Source: Bacteroidales bacterium | GTDB taxonomy: Bacteria > Bacteroidota > Bacteroidia > Bacteroidales > UBA932 | Reading direction: 5' to 3' | NCBI GenBank assembly: GCA_016290835.1 | Contig: JAEEVG010000029.1 | Span: 1-32,168, forward strand | DNA: 32,168 nucleotides | Shown here: piece by piece, positions 7,956 through 16,294 of the stretch | How the letters are laid out: each line of letters begins with the position of its first letter | How positions within the stretch are numbered: the first letter of the stretch is position 1 | Notes under the pieces: model-generated | Told to the model about the DNA's origin: nothing | Databases searched by the model: none | What the model saw: only the letters and a program-made list of their open reading frames with translations | Made by a program: the position numbers and the translations under genes

Positions 7956-8061
7956 AGCAAATCATTATGTATCAATTACTTCCTCATCACGCGCGATAAG
8001 CCGCCAGACAGCGGCAGGCCGGAGGCCGTTTTTGTGCCCGGAATGAGAAGCCGAGCCCGAG

Positions 8062-8631
8062 CTAGAAGTTCAAGGCGAAGCCGATTCCGGAAGGGGTGGG
8101 ACCGAAGGTCAGGGCGACGGTGCCGGAGGCCGGGTCGTTGCAATCCTTGACGATGCGGCGGAGGTGGCTGTTGCCGTTGATGAGCAGGACGATGCCGGTG
8201 ATACCGGCCACGGCGCCGACCCCCGCGGCGATCATCCCGCCGTTGATGTGGGGCGACATCCCGTTCCAGACGCCCTGGACGGCCTCCTCTCCGCCGACGG
8301 CAACGAGTGCGGAGCCCACGGCGCCGCCCACCACCATCACCGTGCTATAGAGCACGCCCACGCCGGCGAGGGTGAAGCCGCCCGCGGTGAGGCCGATGCC
8401 CCAGCCGCGCTGCGAGCTGTATTTCTGCCAGTCGGCGCTCAATTGCGGGCCGCCGGCCTGTTCGAGCAGCAGGAGGGTGCCCGCTTTGTCGAGTTTGACG
8501 CTGTCCACGGCGATGCGGGTGCCCTTGCGGACGAGATCGCCCGGCTTCCAGTCAGGCACGGTCTGGGCCAGTGCCGCGCTGCTGAGCAGCAGGAGCGCAG
8601 CGGCGAAAAGGATATGCAGATGCTTCTTCAT
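8062..8631 (-). CDS. Small exported protein of unknown function
   Basis: A 189-residue protein with a clear signal peptide (MKKHLHILFAAALLLLSSAA, then LAQ). The mature N-terminus (about residues 20-65) is soluble and polar. Next come two long glycine- and alanine-rich hydrophobic stretches, around VLYSTVMVVGGAVGSALVAV and MIAAGVGAVAGITGIVLLIN. The C-terminus, LTFGPTPSGIGFALNF, ends in an aromatic residue like an outer-membrane strand. I do not recognise the family; such glycine-rich exported proteins are common in Bacteroidota. The ATG at 8631 is chosen because a TTG 18 bp upstream adds nothing to the signal peptide. It lies after the RiPP operon with 138 bp between, including a strong hairpin. 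Confidence 0.75.
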   Translation of the reverse strand: MKKHLHILFAAALLLLSSAALAQTVPDWKPGDLVRKGTRIAVDSVKLDKAGTLLLLEQAGGPQLSADWQKYSSQRGWGIGLTAGGFTLAGVGVLYSTVMVVGGAVGSALVAVGGEEAVQGVWNGMSPHINGGMIAAGVGAVAGITGIVLLINGNSHLRRIVKDCNDPASGTVALTFGPTPSGIGFALNF

Positions 8632-8695
8632 AGATCCTAAAGGTAGCAATTATTTCTAAAAGTGGGGCGGCGAAAGGGCCAAAATCCTGCCACGA

Positions 8696-8732
8696 CGCCG
8701 CTTTTTCCTGATCAGGACAGAAAAAAGCGGCG
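8696..8732. terminator. Stem-loop after the RiPP operon, possible terminator
   Basis: CGCCGCTTTTT (8696-8706) and AAAAAGCGGCG (8722-8732) form an 11-bp stem; the loop contains the palindrome CCTGATCAGG. It lies 37 bp after the stop of the last peptide-operon gene. The T-run sits inside the stem rather than after it, so termination is plausible but not textbook. Confidence 0.45.
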
Positions 8733-8769
8733 CCACGTGCCCGGACAAAAGCCCTTAACTATGGCACGA

Positions 8770-9903
8770 TCACTTCAGTTTGAAAACCACCAACAGCGGA
8801 TTGCCCTCCTCGTCGAAGCCCTCCAGCAGCGGCCGGGCCGCCGGGACGAGCGCGACCAGTTCATCCTTGAAAACAAGCTCCGGCAGGGGCAGGATGCAAT
8901 GTTTCCCGTCAACCGTCGTATTCTGGAAATAGAAAGCCATGGCCATCAGCGAGTCCGCCGGGATGCTGAAGACCTGGCCATCCGACTTCCGGATGGCGAA
9001 GACCTTGTCCCGGCGGCCCGTGTCCTGAAAGCGGCAGAACAGATAGTCCGTGCCCTCGGCCGTGACGGAAAAGATCTGCTCTGCAGAGTTGTGCGCGGTG
9101 TTGACGAGCCGGGTCTCGGTCCGTCCGGCGTCGGAGAAGAAATAGGTCGTATCCGATCGTGACCCCGGGTTCAACCAGACTCCGCCCCGCCCCCGGACCG
9201 GCCCGCTGGAATACACCCGGTATCGAATATAGCCGGCAAGATCGTGGGGCCGCCCGAAGTGGATATCCGCTGTCGGAAAGGGAGAAAAGTCTGCTTTGCC
9301 GAACAGGGCCACCGTCGGAGTCTGTGAGTCGATGACCTCTCCGTCGGTCTCGTAAATGAATTGCGAGGAAAGATTGTACATCAGGAACTTGTCCGGAAGA
9401 CCGGACCATTGGACGGTATTGGGGATCTCCGGATCAAGCTGCTCCGTATCCAGCGGATGGTAGCTCCCGTCATACCCGAATCGGAGGACTTTCCGGGAAT
9501 TGGTGTCGTAGATGAAGAGCATTTCTTTCTCCGGATCGGAGAGCAGTCGGATGGATGGGGAAGAGAATTCCCCCGGACCGCGCCCGACGCGGCCGATTTT
9601 GCGCAAAAACCGGCCTTGACCATCGAAAACGCCCACGCAGGTATTCTCCCCGAGCCCGCAGGTAATGAAAAACATTCTCCGGGTTTCGTCGAAGCAACTG
9701 TTCGCCCCGAGCATCTGGTTGACGAAGAGACCTTGCTCTGCCCCCTGAAGCTGCACGATGCTGATTTCGGCGAGATCGGACAACGGAAGCTCGAAAGCGG
9801 GATAAGAAACCCCGGGGTCGATTGTATAGAGGATGTCCCTTTCTTTGGGCGTACAAGACGCCAGGAGAAGCAGCAAGATGGCTGTAATACTGAAAATACG
9901 CAT
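8770..9903 (-). CDS. Six-bladed beta-propeller lipoprotein 1, partner of precursor 1
   Basis: A 377-residue predicted lipoprotein (lipobox LLASC, Cys17) of the six-bladed, NHL-like propeller type common in Bacteroidota. The repeat hallmark GRVGRGPGEF is near residue 110, and blade-like strands run to the end. It closes with FDEEGNPLLVVFKLK, shared with the other two propellers of this cluster. It lies 3 bp after the precursor 1 stop, so the two are translated together. Its GC-rich codon use is like the host genome and unlike the AT-rich precursor directly upstream. Likely anchored in the periplasm or outer membrane; a role in binding, presenting or neutralising the exported peptide is inferred from the pairing only. 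Confidence 0.88.
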   Translation of the reverse strand: MRIFSITAILLLLLASCTPKERDILYTIDPGVSYPAFELPLSDLAEISIVQLQGAEQGLFVNQMLGANSCFDETRRMFFITCGLGENTCVGVFDGQGRFLRKIGRVGRGPGEFSSPSIRLLSDPEKEMLFIYDTNSRKVLRFGYDGSYHPLDTEQLDPEIPNTVQWSGLPDKFLMYNLSSQFIYETDGEVIDSQTPTVALFGKADFSPFPTADIHFGRPHDLAGYIRYRVYSSGPVRGRGGVWLNPGSRSDTTYFFSDAGRTETRLVNTAHNSAEQIFSVTAEGTDYLFCRFQDTGRRDKVFAIRKSDGQVFSIPADSLMAMAFYFQNTTVDGKHCILPLPELVFKDELVALVPAARPLLEGFDEEGNPLLVVFKLK

Positions 9904-9906
9904 GGG

Positions 9907-10146
9907 TTACTCTACAGGGCTAGTCCTGGATAATCCCTCATGGTAAATCATTGCAGCCACTTCAGGACCATAATTGGAATCCATAAAGGATGAGATATTA
10001 GAATCATAAGTAACATCACAGGAACATGTGCAGATAGACACACAGACACAAGCACAAACTGGTTTGTGGTCGCCTCCTTTGAGAGCGCTGGCTTGGCTTT
10101 GGGAAATCTGTTCCTTAGCCAAAGAAGATAGAGATAATCTTTTCAT
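9907..10146 (-). CDS. Double-glycine RiPP precursor peptide 1
   Basis: A 79-residue peptide. Residues 1-25 are a leader ending ALKGG, of the type cleaved by C39 peptidases and almost the same as in precursors 2 and 3. The core begins DHKPV and holds six Cys in CxCxCxxxCxCxC, followed by a polar tail ending SRTSPVE that differs from the other two. Leader and Cys-rich block match what I know of the GG-Bacteroidales radical-SAM target family (TIGR04149). It lies 36 bp after the exporter gene and 3 bp before propeller 1. The final modified form cannot be deduced. Confidence 0.87.
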   Translation of the reverse strand: MKRLSLSSLAKEQISQSQASALKGGDHKPVCACVCVSICTCSCDVTYDSNISSFMDSNYGPEVAAMIYHEGLSRTSPVE

Positions 10147-10182
10147 ATCTAATGGTTTTAAAGAGTGGATTTACGCTTTGTA

Positions 10183-12384
10183 TTATTCCCCGGAAAACAA
10201 CTGATTTTTCCCTAATTGATAATAGTAGCCATGTTGAGAAACTAAACTATCATGGGTGCCTTGTTCAACCACACGTCCATTATGTAAGACAATGATGTTG
10301 TCCGCGTCCTTGATAGTGCTGAGACGGTGGGCTACGATAACCGCGGTTTTACCACTAAATAAAGACAATAAGTTTTGTAGAATGGCATACTCGTTTTCTG
10401 AGTCAAGAGCATTGGTCGCTTCATCGAAAAACAAATATGGTGGATTTTTGTATGCTGCACGTGCAATGAGAATCCGCTGCTTCTGGCCAGAACTTAATCC
10501 ATGGCCATTGGCGCCAAGCATCGTGTTATATTGAAGAGGCAATGACTCTATCCAATCAGAAATAATCGCGATTCGTGCTGATTCCTTTACCTTTTCCATG
10601 TCTTGTTCATCGGATGACAGAGAGATATTGTTGGCTATGGTATCTGCAAAGATGAAACCATCCTGCATCACACTGCCGCATAAAGTCCTCCAATTCTTTA
10701 TATTATAGTTTGATAGATCCTTGTTCCCAATATAAATGTGCCCGGAAACGGGGGAGTAAAAGCCGAGGAGCATTTTCAGTAAAGTGGTTTTTCCACTTCC
10801 AGATGCTCCGACGATAGCCGTGGTCTTCCCAGACGGAATCCGTATGGAGACGTTGTCAAGAACCTTTGCTGATCGAGGTCCGTCATATTGGAACGTCACG
10901 TTCTCCATCCTCAAATCTTCAAAGGATGGAATCGCAGATTCTTGCGCATTTAATGAAGGCTCTTCATCTTCCATACCATGAACTTCTCCGAGCCTTTCCA
11001 GAGAAATTGCAGCGTCTTGTGTGGACTGAATAAAAGAAATAAACTGTGATACAGGGGCGCTGAGATGCCCCATTACGTATTGAATAGCCATCATCATTCC
11101 CAAAGTCATCTCTCCTTTTATCACCGCAATGGCTGCGATGAATGAAATGGTAATGCTCTTCAACTGTTCAATCAAAGTACTGCCTATTTCCTGAGTCTGT
11201 CCCAGATTTAAACTCTTTATGCTAATGCGGAATAGTTGTTCTTGAGTATCTACCCATGTTTTCCGTTTCTTCTCTTCGCAATTATTTAGTTTAATGTCTT
11301 GCATTCCCGACACTATTTGAATCAATAGGTTTTGACTTAAAGACGATTGACGGAATCGTTCGTGATCAAGTTTTTTTCGGCGTTTGAGAAATAGAAATAC
11401 CCAAATGATATACAGGACCGTACCAACCAGAAAAACCAGAAAGACCCATATATTGTAAGTCGCCATAACAATGCTATAAATGAAAAATGTTATAAGTGCG
11501 ACGCAAATGCTTAAAAGTGTTCCGGTCAGGAACTGTTGAATCCTCGTGTGATCAGAAATCCGCTGGAGAATGTCTCCGGTATGCCTTCGGTCAAAGAATG
11601 AAATTGGCAATCTCATCAACTTGGATAGGAAATCCGAAATCAGGGAGATGCTCGTTCTGGTTGTTACTTTAAGAAGCAGACGGTTCCGTATCAGGTTGTT
11701 AGCAAGGAGCCCAAGGGTTAGCATCATTTGGGCCAAAAGGACGGCTGTAACAAAAGACACACTCTTTTCACCAATCCCTTTGTCAACGAGCGCTTGGGTT
11801 AGGAAAGGGAAAAGGAGCCCACAAACACTAGCTAAAAGCATAGTGGCGAAAATGCTGGCTATTTTTTTCTTGAATGGATTTAGATACGCGATAATTTGTC
11901 TGAAACCATATCTATTCGTTTTAATGCTCTGATTTGCAATCTCCTGAAAGGCATCAGTTGCCTCGAAGAGGATGCACAACCCTGACTGCCCGTCCGGACT
12001 CCAGTATTTAAAGAACTCTTCGCCGTTGAATTCGACGAGACCGTCTGCTGGATCGGCAACTTGCACCCTCCATCGCTTACAGCAACGTTTTATACCATAT
12101 ACAACAACAAAATGATTTTGCCTCCAATGGCAGATGCAAGGAAGAGGTATTTCATCCCGGAGTCTCTCCCAAGATACTTTGATGGCAGTGTTTTTTAGCC
12201 CTAACATACTTGCCGCATCCATAATGTCTGAAACAGATGCGCCTTCTTTGCCGACATAACAAGTTTCCCTTAGTAACTGAATGGAAATATCCCGTCCGTA
12301 GAACCTACATATCATCTTAAGACATGCTGGTCCACAGTCCATAACACTATTCTGCAAAACATAAGGGAAGACTCGTGGTTTCAT
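10183..12384 (-). CDS. C39 peptidase-containing ABC transporter (leader-cleaving peptide exporter)
   Basis: A 733-residue fused exporter that cuts double-glycine leaders and carries the peptide over the inner membrane. The N-terminal C39 domain (about 1-140) has the nucleophile in MDCGPACL (Cys17), His91 in NHFVVVYG and Asp111 in VADPADG, so the triad is intact. The membrane domain spans about 165-450. The nucleotide-binding domain has Walker A GASGSGKTT (526-534), signature LSSGQ (630-634), Walker B YLFFDE (650-655) and H-loop His686. It lies 5 bp after propeller 2, in the middle of the operon, and should serve all three precursors. No HlyD-like adaptor or TolC-like channel is present in the window, so delivery to the periplasm is the simplest reading. 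Confidence 0.95.
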   Translation of the reverse strand: MKPRVFPYVLQNSVMDCGPACLKMICRFYGRDISIQLLRETCYVGKEGASVSDIMDAASMLGLKNTAIKVSWERLRDEIPLPCICHWRQNHFVVVYGIKRCCKRWRVQVADPADGLVEFNGEEFFKYWSPDGQSGLCILFEATDAFQEIANQSIKTNRYGFRQIIAYLNPFKKKIASIFATMLLASVCGLLFPFLTQALVDKGIGEKSVSFVTAVLLAQMMLTLGLLANNLIRNRLLLKVTTRTSISLISDFLSKLMRLPISFFDRRHTGDILQRISDHTRIQQFLTGTLLSICVALITFFIYSIVMATYNIWVFLVFLVGTVLYIIWVFLFLKRRKKLDHERFRQSSLSQNLLIQIVSGMQDIKLNNCEEKKRKTWVDTQEQLFRISIKSLNLGQTQEIGSTLIEQLKSITISFIAAIAVIKGEMTLGMMMAIQYVMGHLSAPVSQFISFIQSTQDAAISLERLGEVHGMEDEEPSLNAQESAIPSFEDLRMENVTFQYDGPRSAKVLDNVSIRIPSGKTTAIVGASGSGKTTLLKMLLGFYSPVSGHIYIGNKDLSNYNIKNWRTLCGSVMQDGFIFADTIANNISLSSDEQDMEKVKESARIAIISDWIESLPLQYNTMLGANGHGLSSGQKQRILIARAAYKNPPYLFFDEATNALDSENEYAILQNLLSLFSGKTAVIVAHRLSTIKDADNIIVLHNGRVVEQGTHDSLVSQHGYYYQLGKNQLFSGE

Positions 12385-12389
12385 CCTGA

Positions 12390-13499
12390 CTATTTAAGCG
12401 AAAAGATGACAAGTAAAGGATTGCCTTCCTCGTCGAAGGAATCAATCACTGGCTTTGCGTTAGGATCAAGTGCAATCAGTTCATTTTTATATTGGATTTC
12501 CGGCATGGGCAGAATACAACGCATTCCGTCGCCCGTCGCATTGAAGAAATAAAAAGTCAAGAAACTCAACTGCTGGGGCGAGATCTTGAAGACCGCGCCG
12601 TCGGATTTGCGGATGACGAAGCATTTTTCCCAGTGCGTATCGTCTCTATATCTGCAGAAAAGGTATTCCGGGCTCTCGAATACTAGAGAAAGGATGTGTT
12701 CTGCGGTATTGTGGGTGAGGTTGACAACACGCGGGACAATCCGGCCGTCATGCTGAAAGAAATATGTCGTGTCCGAACAGGAGGACGGATTGAGCCAGAC
12801 ACCCTTATCGGTAGGAACGGCCCCGGTGCTATATACTTTGTAGGTCATATAGCCCTTGAAATCAAAAGGACGAGGAAACTGAAAGTCTCTTTTTTCGACC
12901 AGTGTCAAGTCCTCTATGCAAAAAATGCAGAGCATGGGTTGATGCGTTAATTCGGATTTTTGCTTTTCGTAATTGAGTAATTTGTCCCCGCTTCTCACCC
13001 ATTCACCTCCAAAGATTTCTTCATCAAACTGCTTGGTCTCTATGTAATTCCCCTCATAATCATACAGAATAAATTTGTAGTCATATTTATCAATGACTAA
13101 CAAATGTTTTTCCTCGGGTATAGGAAGAATAGAAATCATTTCCGAGCAGAATTCTCCCGGCCCCCGTCCTACTTTTCCGATACTCCGGATGAAATTGCCA
13201 TCGAAATCAAAAACCCCGACAGAGGTCAGATGCCCAATTCCGTTTGATAGGAAAATCAATTGATTTACATCGTCAAAATACACATTCCTTCCAACCAATG
13301 TGCGGATGAAGTAGTGTTGTCCCTCTCCACCCAGGCGAATTACCCGGATGTCAAAGATGTGATTGAGTGGGACAGCGAACTCAGGATAGTCCTTGTCCGG
13401 GTTGATTAGGAATACCCTGTCCGTCGTCTGGTGCGTGCAGGCATTTATGACCAGACAAAGGGCCAGAAATGAACTATGGATAAGGCGGGAACAATTCAT
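12390..13499 (-). CDS. Six-bladed beta-propeller lipoprotein 2, partner of precursor 2
   Basis: A 369-residue predicted lipoprotein (lipobox VINAC, Cys21) with the propeller hallmark GKVGRGPGEF and the family ending FDEEGNPLLVIFSLK. It is very similar to propeller 3 over its whole length (for example HNTAEHILSLVFESPEYLFC in both with few changes nearby) and more distantly similar to propeller 1. Its ATG overlaps the stop of precursor 2 by 4 bp (ATGA), so the two products are likely made in fixed ratio. Function unknown; see propeller 1 for the inferred role. Confidence 0.89.
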   Translation of the reverse strand: MNCSRLIHSSFLALCLVINACTHQTTDRVFLINPDKDYPEFAVPLNHIFDIRVIRLGGEGQHYFIRTLVGRNVYFDDVNQLIFLSNGIGHLTSVGVFDFDGNFIRSIGKVGRGPGEFCSEMISILPIPEEKHLLVIDKYDYKFILYDYEGNYIETKQFDEEIFGGEWVRSGDKLLNYEKQKSELTHQPMLCIFCIEDLTLVEKRDFQFPRPFDFKGYMTYKVYSTGAVPTDKGVWLNPSSCSDTTYFFQHDGRIVPRVVNLTHNTAEHILSLVFESPEYLFCRYRDDTHWEKCFVIRKSDGAVFKISPQQLSFLTFYFFNATGDGMRCILPMPEIQYKNELIALDPNAKPVIDSFDEEGNPLLVIFSLK

Positions 13500-13726
13500 A
13501 AGTTCTGATCCCAGCCATTACCATCAAAATCGCTATTCATTAATGTATTAGGAGTATCTGCGGCATCTCCTGATACATCTAGATTAATATTGTTTAGGAA
13601 CTCATAACATGTGCAGGTACAAATGTAAACACAGGTACAAAGGATTTTGTCGCCACCTTTGAGGGCGTTGGTTTGGCGTCTGGTGATTTGCTCCATGGCC
13701 AAGGTTGAGAGGGATAATTCTTTCAT
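13496..13726 (-). CDS. Double-glycine RiPP precursor peptide 2
   Basis: A 76-residue peptide with a 25-residue leader (starts MKELSLSTLAMEQ, ends ALKGG) and a 51-residue core. The core begins DKIL and has the block CTCVYICTCTC, five Cys in CxCxxxCxCxC. The tail is acidic and Asn-rich and ends GNGWDQNL. It is nearly the same as precursor 3 and shares leader and Cys spacing with precursor 1. It is translationally coupled to propeller 2, and an AT-rich gap of 51 bp separates it from propeller 3 upstream. Confidence 0.88.
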   Translation of the reverse strand: MKELSLSTLAMEQITRRQTNALKGGDKILCTCVYICTCTCYEFLNNINLDVSGDAADTPNTLMNSDFDGNGWDQNL

Positions 13727-13777
13727 AATAAAGGAGTTTTGAATAATTGTAATAAATGTATAAGATGCGCTAAGAAA

Positions 13778-14884
13778 CTATTTGAGGGTGAAAATAACAA
13801 GTAAAGGATTGCCTTCCTCGTCAAAGGACTCGATCAATGGCTTCGCGTCCGGATCGAGTGCAATGAGTTCATCAGGGTACAGTATTTCTGACATAGGCAG
13901 AATACAATGCCGTCCGTCACGCGTAGCATTCCAAAAGTAAAAAGTCAGGAAGCTTAATTGTTGCGGTGAGATTTTGAAGATTTCGCCGTCCGATTTATGG
14001 ATGACGAAACACTTCTCCCAGTGTTCTGCATTCCTGTACCTACAGAAAAGATATTCTGGACTCTCAAAGACGAGGGAAAGGATGTGCTCTGCCGTGTTGT
14101 GGGCAAGATTGACGATACGGGGAACAATCCGACCGTCATGCTGAAAGAAATATGTCGTGTCCGAACAAGAATCCGGATTGAGCCAGATGCCATTTTCAGA
14201 GCAGACTGTCCCGGTGCTATATACTTTGTACTTTAAGTATCCAGCAGTGTCGTAAGGTCGAGAAAAATGAAAACTGCGATTTCCGATAGGACGGAGACTA
14301 TCTAAATCAAATAATGAAAGTGTCGATTCCATTTGAGGATTATTTATGTCGTACGCCAGCAACTTGTTTGCAATAGATGCCCACTCATATGTATACAGTT
14401 GCTCATCAAATCGTTGGGTCTTCATATAGTTCCCGTTATAGTCGTAGCAGATGAATTTTCCATCGTAATAGTCAATGACCAGCACTTGTTCTTTTTCAGG
14501 GATGGGGAGAAATGCAATGTAATCTGAGCAGAACTCTGCAGGTCCACCTCCCACCCTGCCGATGCTTCGGATGAAATGGCCATTAAAATCAAAAACCCCG
14601 ATAGATGATAGGTGCCCAATAAAACCATTTATCAAGAGTATCTGCTGATTCTTCTCGTCAAGATAAAGATTTCTTCCAAGTATATGTCGGATAAAGAAGT
14701 TCTGCTCCTCTCCTTCTAGATGAATGACTTTAACATCGAAGATATCACAGAGAGGGATGTTGAACTCCGGATAGTCCTTTTCCGGGTTAATCAAGAATAA
14801 CCTGTCTGGCATTTTGTGTGCGCAGGCATTGAGGACCAGACAAAGAACCAGAAAAATAAACTGGAAATGACTTGAACATTTCAT
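13778..14884 (-). CDS. Six-bladed beta-propeller lipoprotein 3, partner of precursor 3
   Basis: A 368-residue predicted lipoprotein (lipobox VLNAC, Cys21). The propeller hallmark is slightly changed to GRVGGGPAEF, and the protein ends FDEEGNPLLVIFTLK. It is a close paralogue of propeller 2; the C-terminal third is the most conserved part, while the region around residues 170-210 has diverged most. The start overlaps the precursor 3 stop by 4 bp. The precursor 3/propeller 3 pair looks like one half of a tandem duplication with the next pair. Confidence 0.89.
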   Translation of the reverse strand: MKCSSHFQFIFLVLCLVLNACAHKMPDRLFLINPEKDYPEFNIPLCDIFDVKVIHLEGEEQNFFIRHILGRNLYLDEKNQQILLINGFIGHLSSIGVFDFNGHFIRSIGRVGGGPAEFCSDYIAFLPIPEKEQVLVIDYYDGKFICYDYNGNYMKTQRFDEQLYTYEWASIANKLLAYDINNPQMESTLSLFDLDSLRPIGNRSFHFSRPYDTAGYLKYKVYSTGTVCSENGIWLNPDSCSDTTYFFQHDGRIVPRIVNLAHNTAEHILSLVFESPEYLFCRYRNAEHWEKCFVIHKSDGEIFKISPQQLSFLTFYFWNATRDGRHCILPMSEILYPDELIALDPDAKPLIESFDEEGNPLLVIFTLK

Positions 14885-15111
14885 GTGTTTTGATCCCAGC
14901 CATTACCGTTAAAGTCATTGTTCTTGAGTGTCTCAGGGGTAACTGCTGAATCACCTGTCACATCGTATTGTAAATTATTCAAGAACTCATAACAAGTGCA
15001 GGTGCAGATGTAAACACAAGTACAAAGAATCTTGTCGCCACCTTTGAGGGCGCTGGTTTGTTCTCTGGAGATTTGTTCCATAGCCAAGGATGAGAGGGAT
15101 AATCGTTTCAT
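14881..15111 (-). CDS. Double-glycine RiPP precursor peptide 3
   Basis: A 76-residue peptide, leader starting MKRLSLSSLAMEQ and ending ALKGG, core starting DKIL with CTCVYICTCTC, identical to precursor 2 in the Cys block, and tail ending GNGWDQNT. Differences from precursor 2 lie mostly in the middle of the tail (LQYDVTGDSAVTPETLKNND). It follows the pseudo-rSAM gene by 22 bp, so it is the precursor closest to the maturation genes. Confidence 0.88.
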   Translation of the reverse strand: MKRLSLSSLAMEQISREQTSALKGGDKILCTCVYICTCTCYEFLNNLQYDVTGDSAVTPETLKNNDFNGNGWDQNT

Positions 15112-15133
15112 GAATGATATGAGTTAAATGCAA

Positions 15134-16294
15134 TTATCTGTTGAAGCACATGTGATAATCTCCCTTCCATAGCTCATAGTTTGAGATACAAGGGCATAGT
15201 CGGTTAAAACGACAGTCCGGGCACGAGAAAGATGGCCGTGTTTTCAACCATACTGAATGTACATTGGTCAACTCTCTATAGACTAAATCGACAGGGGAAT
15301 CATAAATATCTCCAATGGTGTCACCGTTGAGATTCCCGCACACCGTTCTGTCAGGTAAGACGAATAAATGGCCAAAACAGTTGGAGTTCAATGATTGATG
15401 GAGAAAAATGTCTCGTTTCCCACAATTGAGTATTTCTTCTCTTTGCGTGAATACATAGTTCTCGAAAAATCCATCGTTTTGATTAATTATCGGTACTATC
15501 TGTTTGTCTCGAATAGGTATTCGTTCAGCTTTGTCAAGGGCAACCGTGGAGTCGACCAAGAATAAGTGAGGGAACGCCTGTAACCGTTTGTCATAGCGTG
15601 CGGGAAAGGTTGTTATGATAACGTGGCAGAATGGATATGTCGCAGAAACTGCCATTATGGAGTCGGTGGTCCAAGAGCCGGGGGCTAGATATATAAATAT
15701 GTTGGGATTTTCAAGAAATAGGTCTTCAATGTAATTCTTCTTTGGGATTAGATCGGATTCTTTCGAGGGAAAGATATTGATACGGTTAATTGGGCAATAG
15801 CGTAGATTTGCAACGAATCTCAAGAGATCAGCTCCTTGGATCTCGATGTTGGATGGAGAAAAAGGAAAGGGTACTTGATGGCTGAAAGGACTTTTGTTTT
15901 TGTCACCGGAAAGGAACAGATTTAATTGATGAACATATTTTAGCAAACAGCCTTTGTCCCCATTTTCTACCTTCTTGATAATTGATACTAAGTTTTCGTT
16001 GAGTTTAATGACAGGGGGGTATGAAGGAGAATAAAGATGCCCTGAAGAAAATATCTTTGCAAAACCAGCACTAATTAGCTTGTCAATTAAAAACTGATTC
16101 TGTTGATATTGAATAGACGAAATCCGTGTTTGATACAAAAGACGAGGATCTTCCGAGAGAGGGAGCAGTATGTTGTCAATAAACGGAGTATGCTTTGTCT
16201 CGAAAGAATTGTGTGACAACGAATGATAAAAACACACCCCCTGTTTATCATAAAAAATGAACGTTTCGGGGGAAAAAACCAAATATCTGTCCAT
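15134..16294 (-). CDS. Pseudo-radical-SAM protein with SPASM-like C-terminus
   Basis: A 386-residue protein that has no CxxxCxxC motif in its N-terminal part, so it should not bind the S-adenosylmethionine cluster. The C-terminus keeps a SPASM-like set of cysteines: Cys306, Cys319, Cys358, Cys361, Cys367, Cys369 and Cys383. This and the context fit the pseudo-rSAM GG-Bacteroidales family (TIGR04150 in my memory of the family names). It overlaps the maturase stop by one base (16294). It may act as a precursor-binding or electron-transfer partner of the maturase; this is inference. Confidence 0.82.
   Translation of the reverse strand: MDRYLVFSPETFIFYDKQGVCFYHSLSHNSFETKHTPFIDNILLPLSEDPRLLYQTRISSIQYQQNQFLIDKLISAGFAKIFSSGHLYSPSYPPVIKLNENLVSIIKKVENGDKGCLLKYVHQLNLFLSGDKNKSPFSHQVPFPFSPSNIEIQGADLLRFVANLRYCPINRINIFPSKESDLIPKKNYIEDLFLENPNIFIYLAPGSWTTDSIMAVSATYPFCHVIITTFPARYDKRLQAFPHLFLVDSTVALDKAERIPIRDKQIVPIINQNDGFFENYVFTQREEILNCGKRDIFLHQSLNSNCFGHLFVLPDRTVCGNLNGDTIGDIYDSPVDLVYRELTNVHSVWLKTRPSFSCPDCRFNRLCPCISNYELWKGDYHMCFNR

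Larger units (their letters stand above)
7325..8061. other. Long intergenic stretch between pldA leader region and the exported protein gene
   Basis: Apart from the short leader ORF, promoter box and stem-loops listed separately, I see no believable protein gene here. The ORFs translate into fragments of the intergenic repeats, with SAAKD- and ERSEG-like strings typical of spurious predictions. No tRNA cloverleaf or rRNA segment was recognised. The stretch 7441-7560 is GC-rich and featureless to my eye. Confidence 0.6.

Noticed and set aside
7617-7975. Several ORFs of 65-89 codons in the intergenic stretch
   Set aside because: They translate the palindromic and REP-like repeats (SAAKD, ERSEG strings), a known source of false genes.
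9907-15111. CRISPR or simple repeat explanation for the repeated segments
   Set aside because: The repeated units are whole coding modules with preserved frames and no short regular repeat-spacer pattern.
15134-16294. Calling this a second active radical SAM enzyme
   Set aside because: There is no CxxxCxxC in the N-terminal part; only SPASM-like cysteines at the C-terminus are kept, so pseudo-rSAM is the better call.
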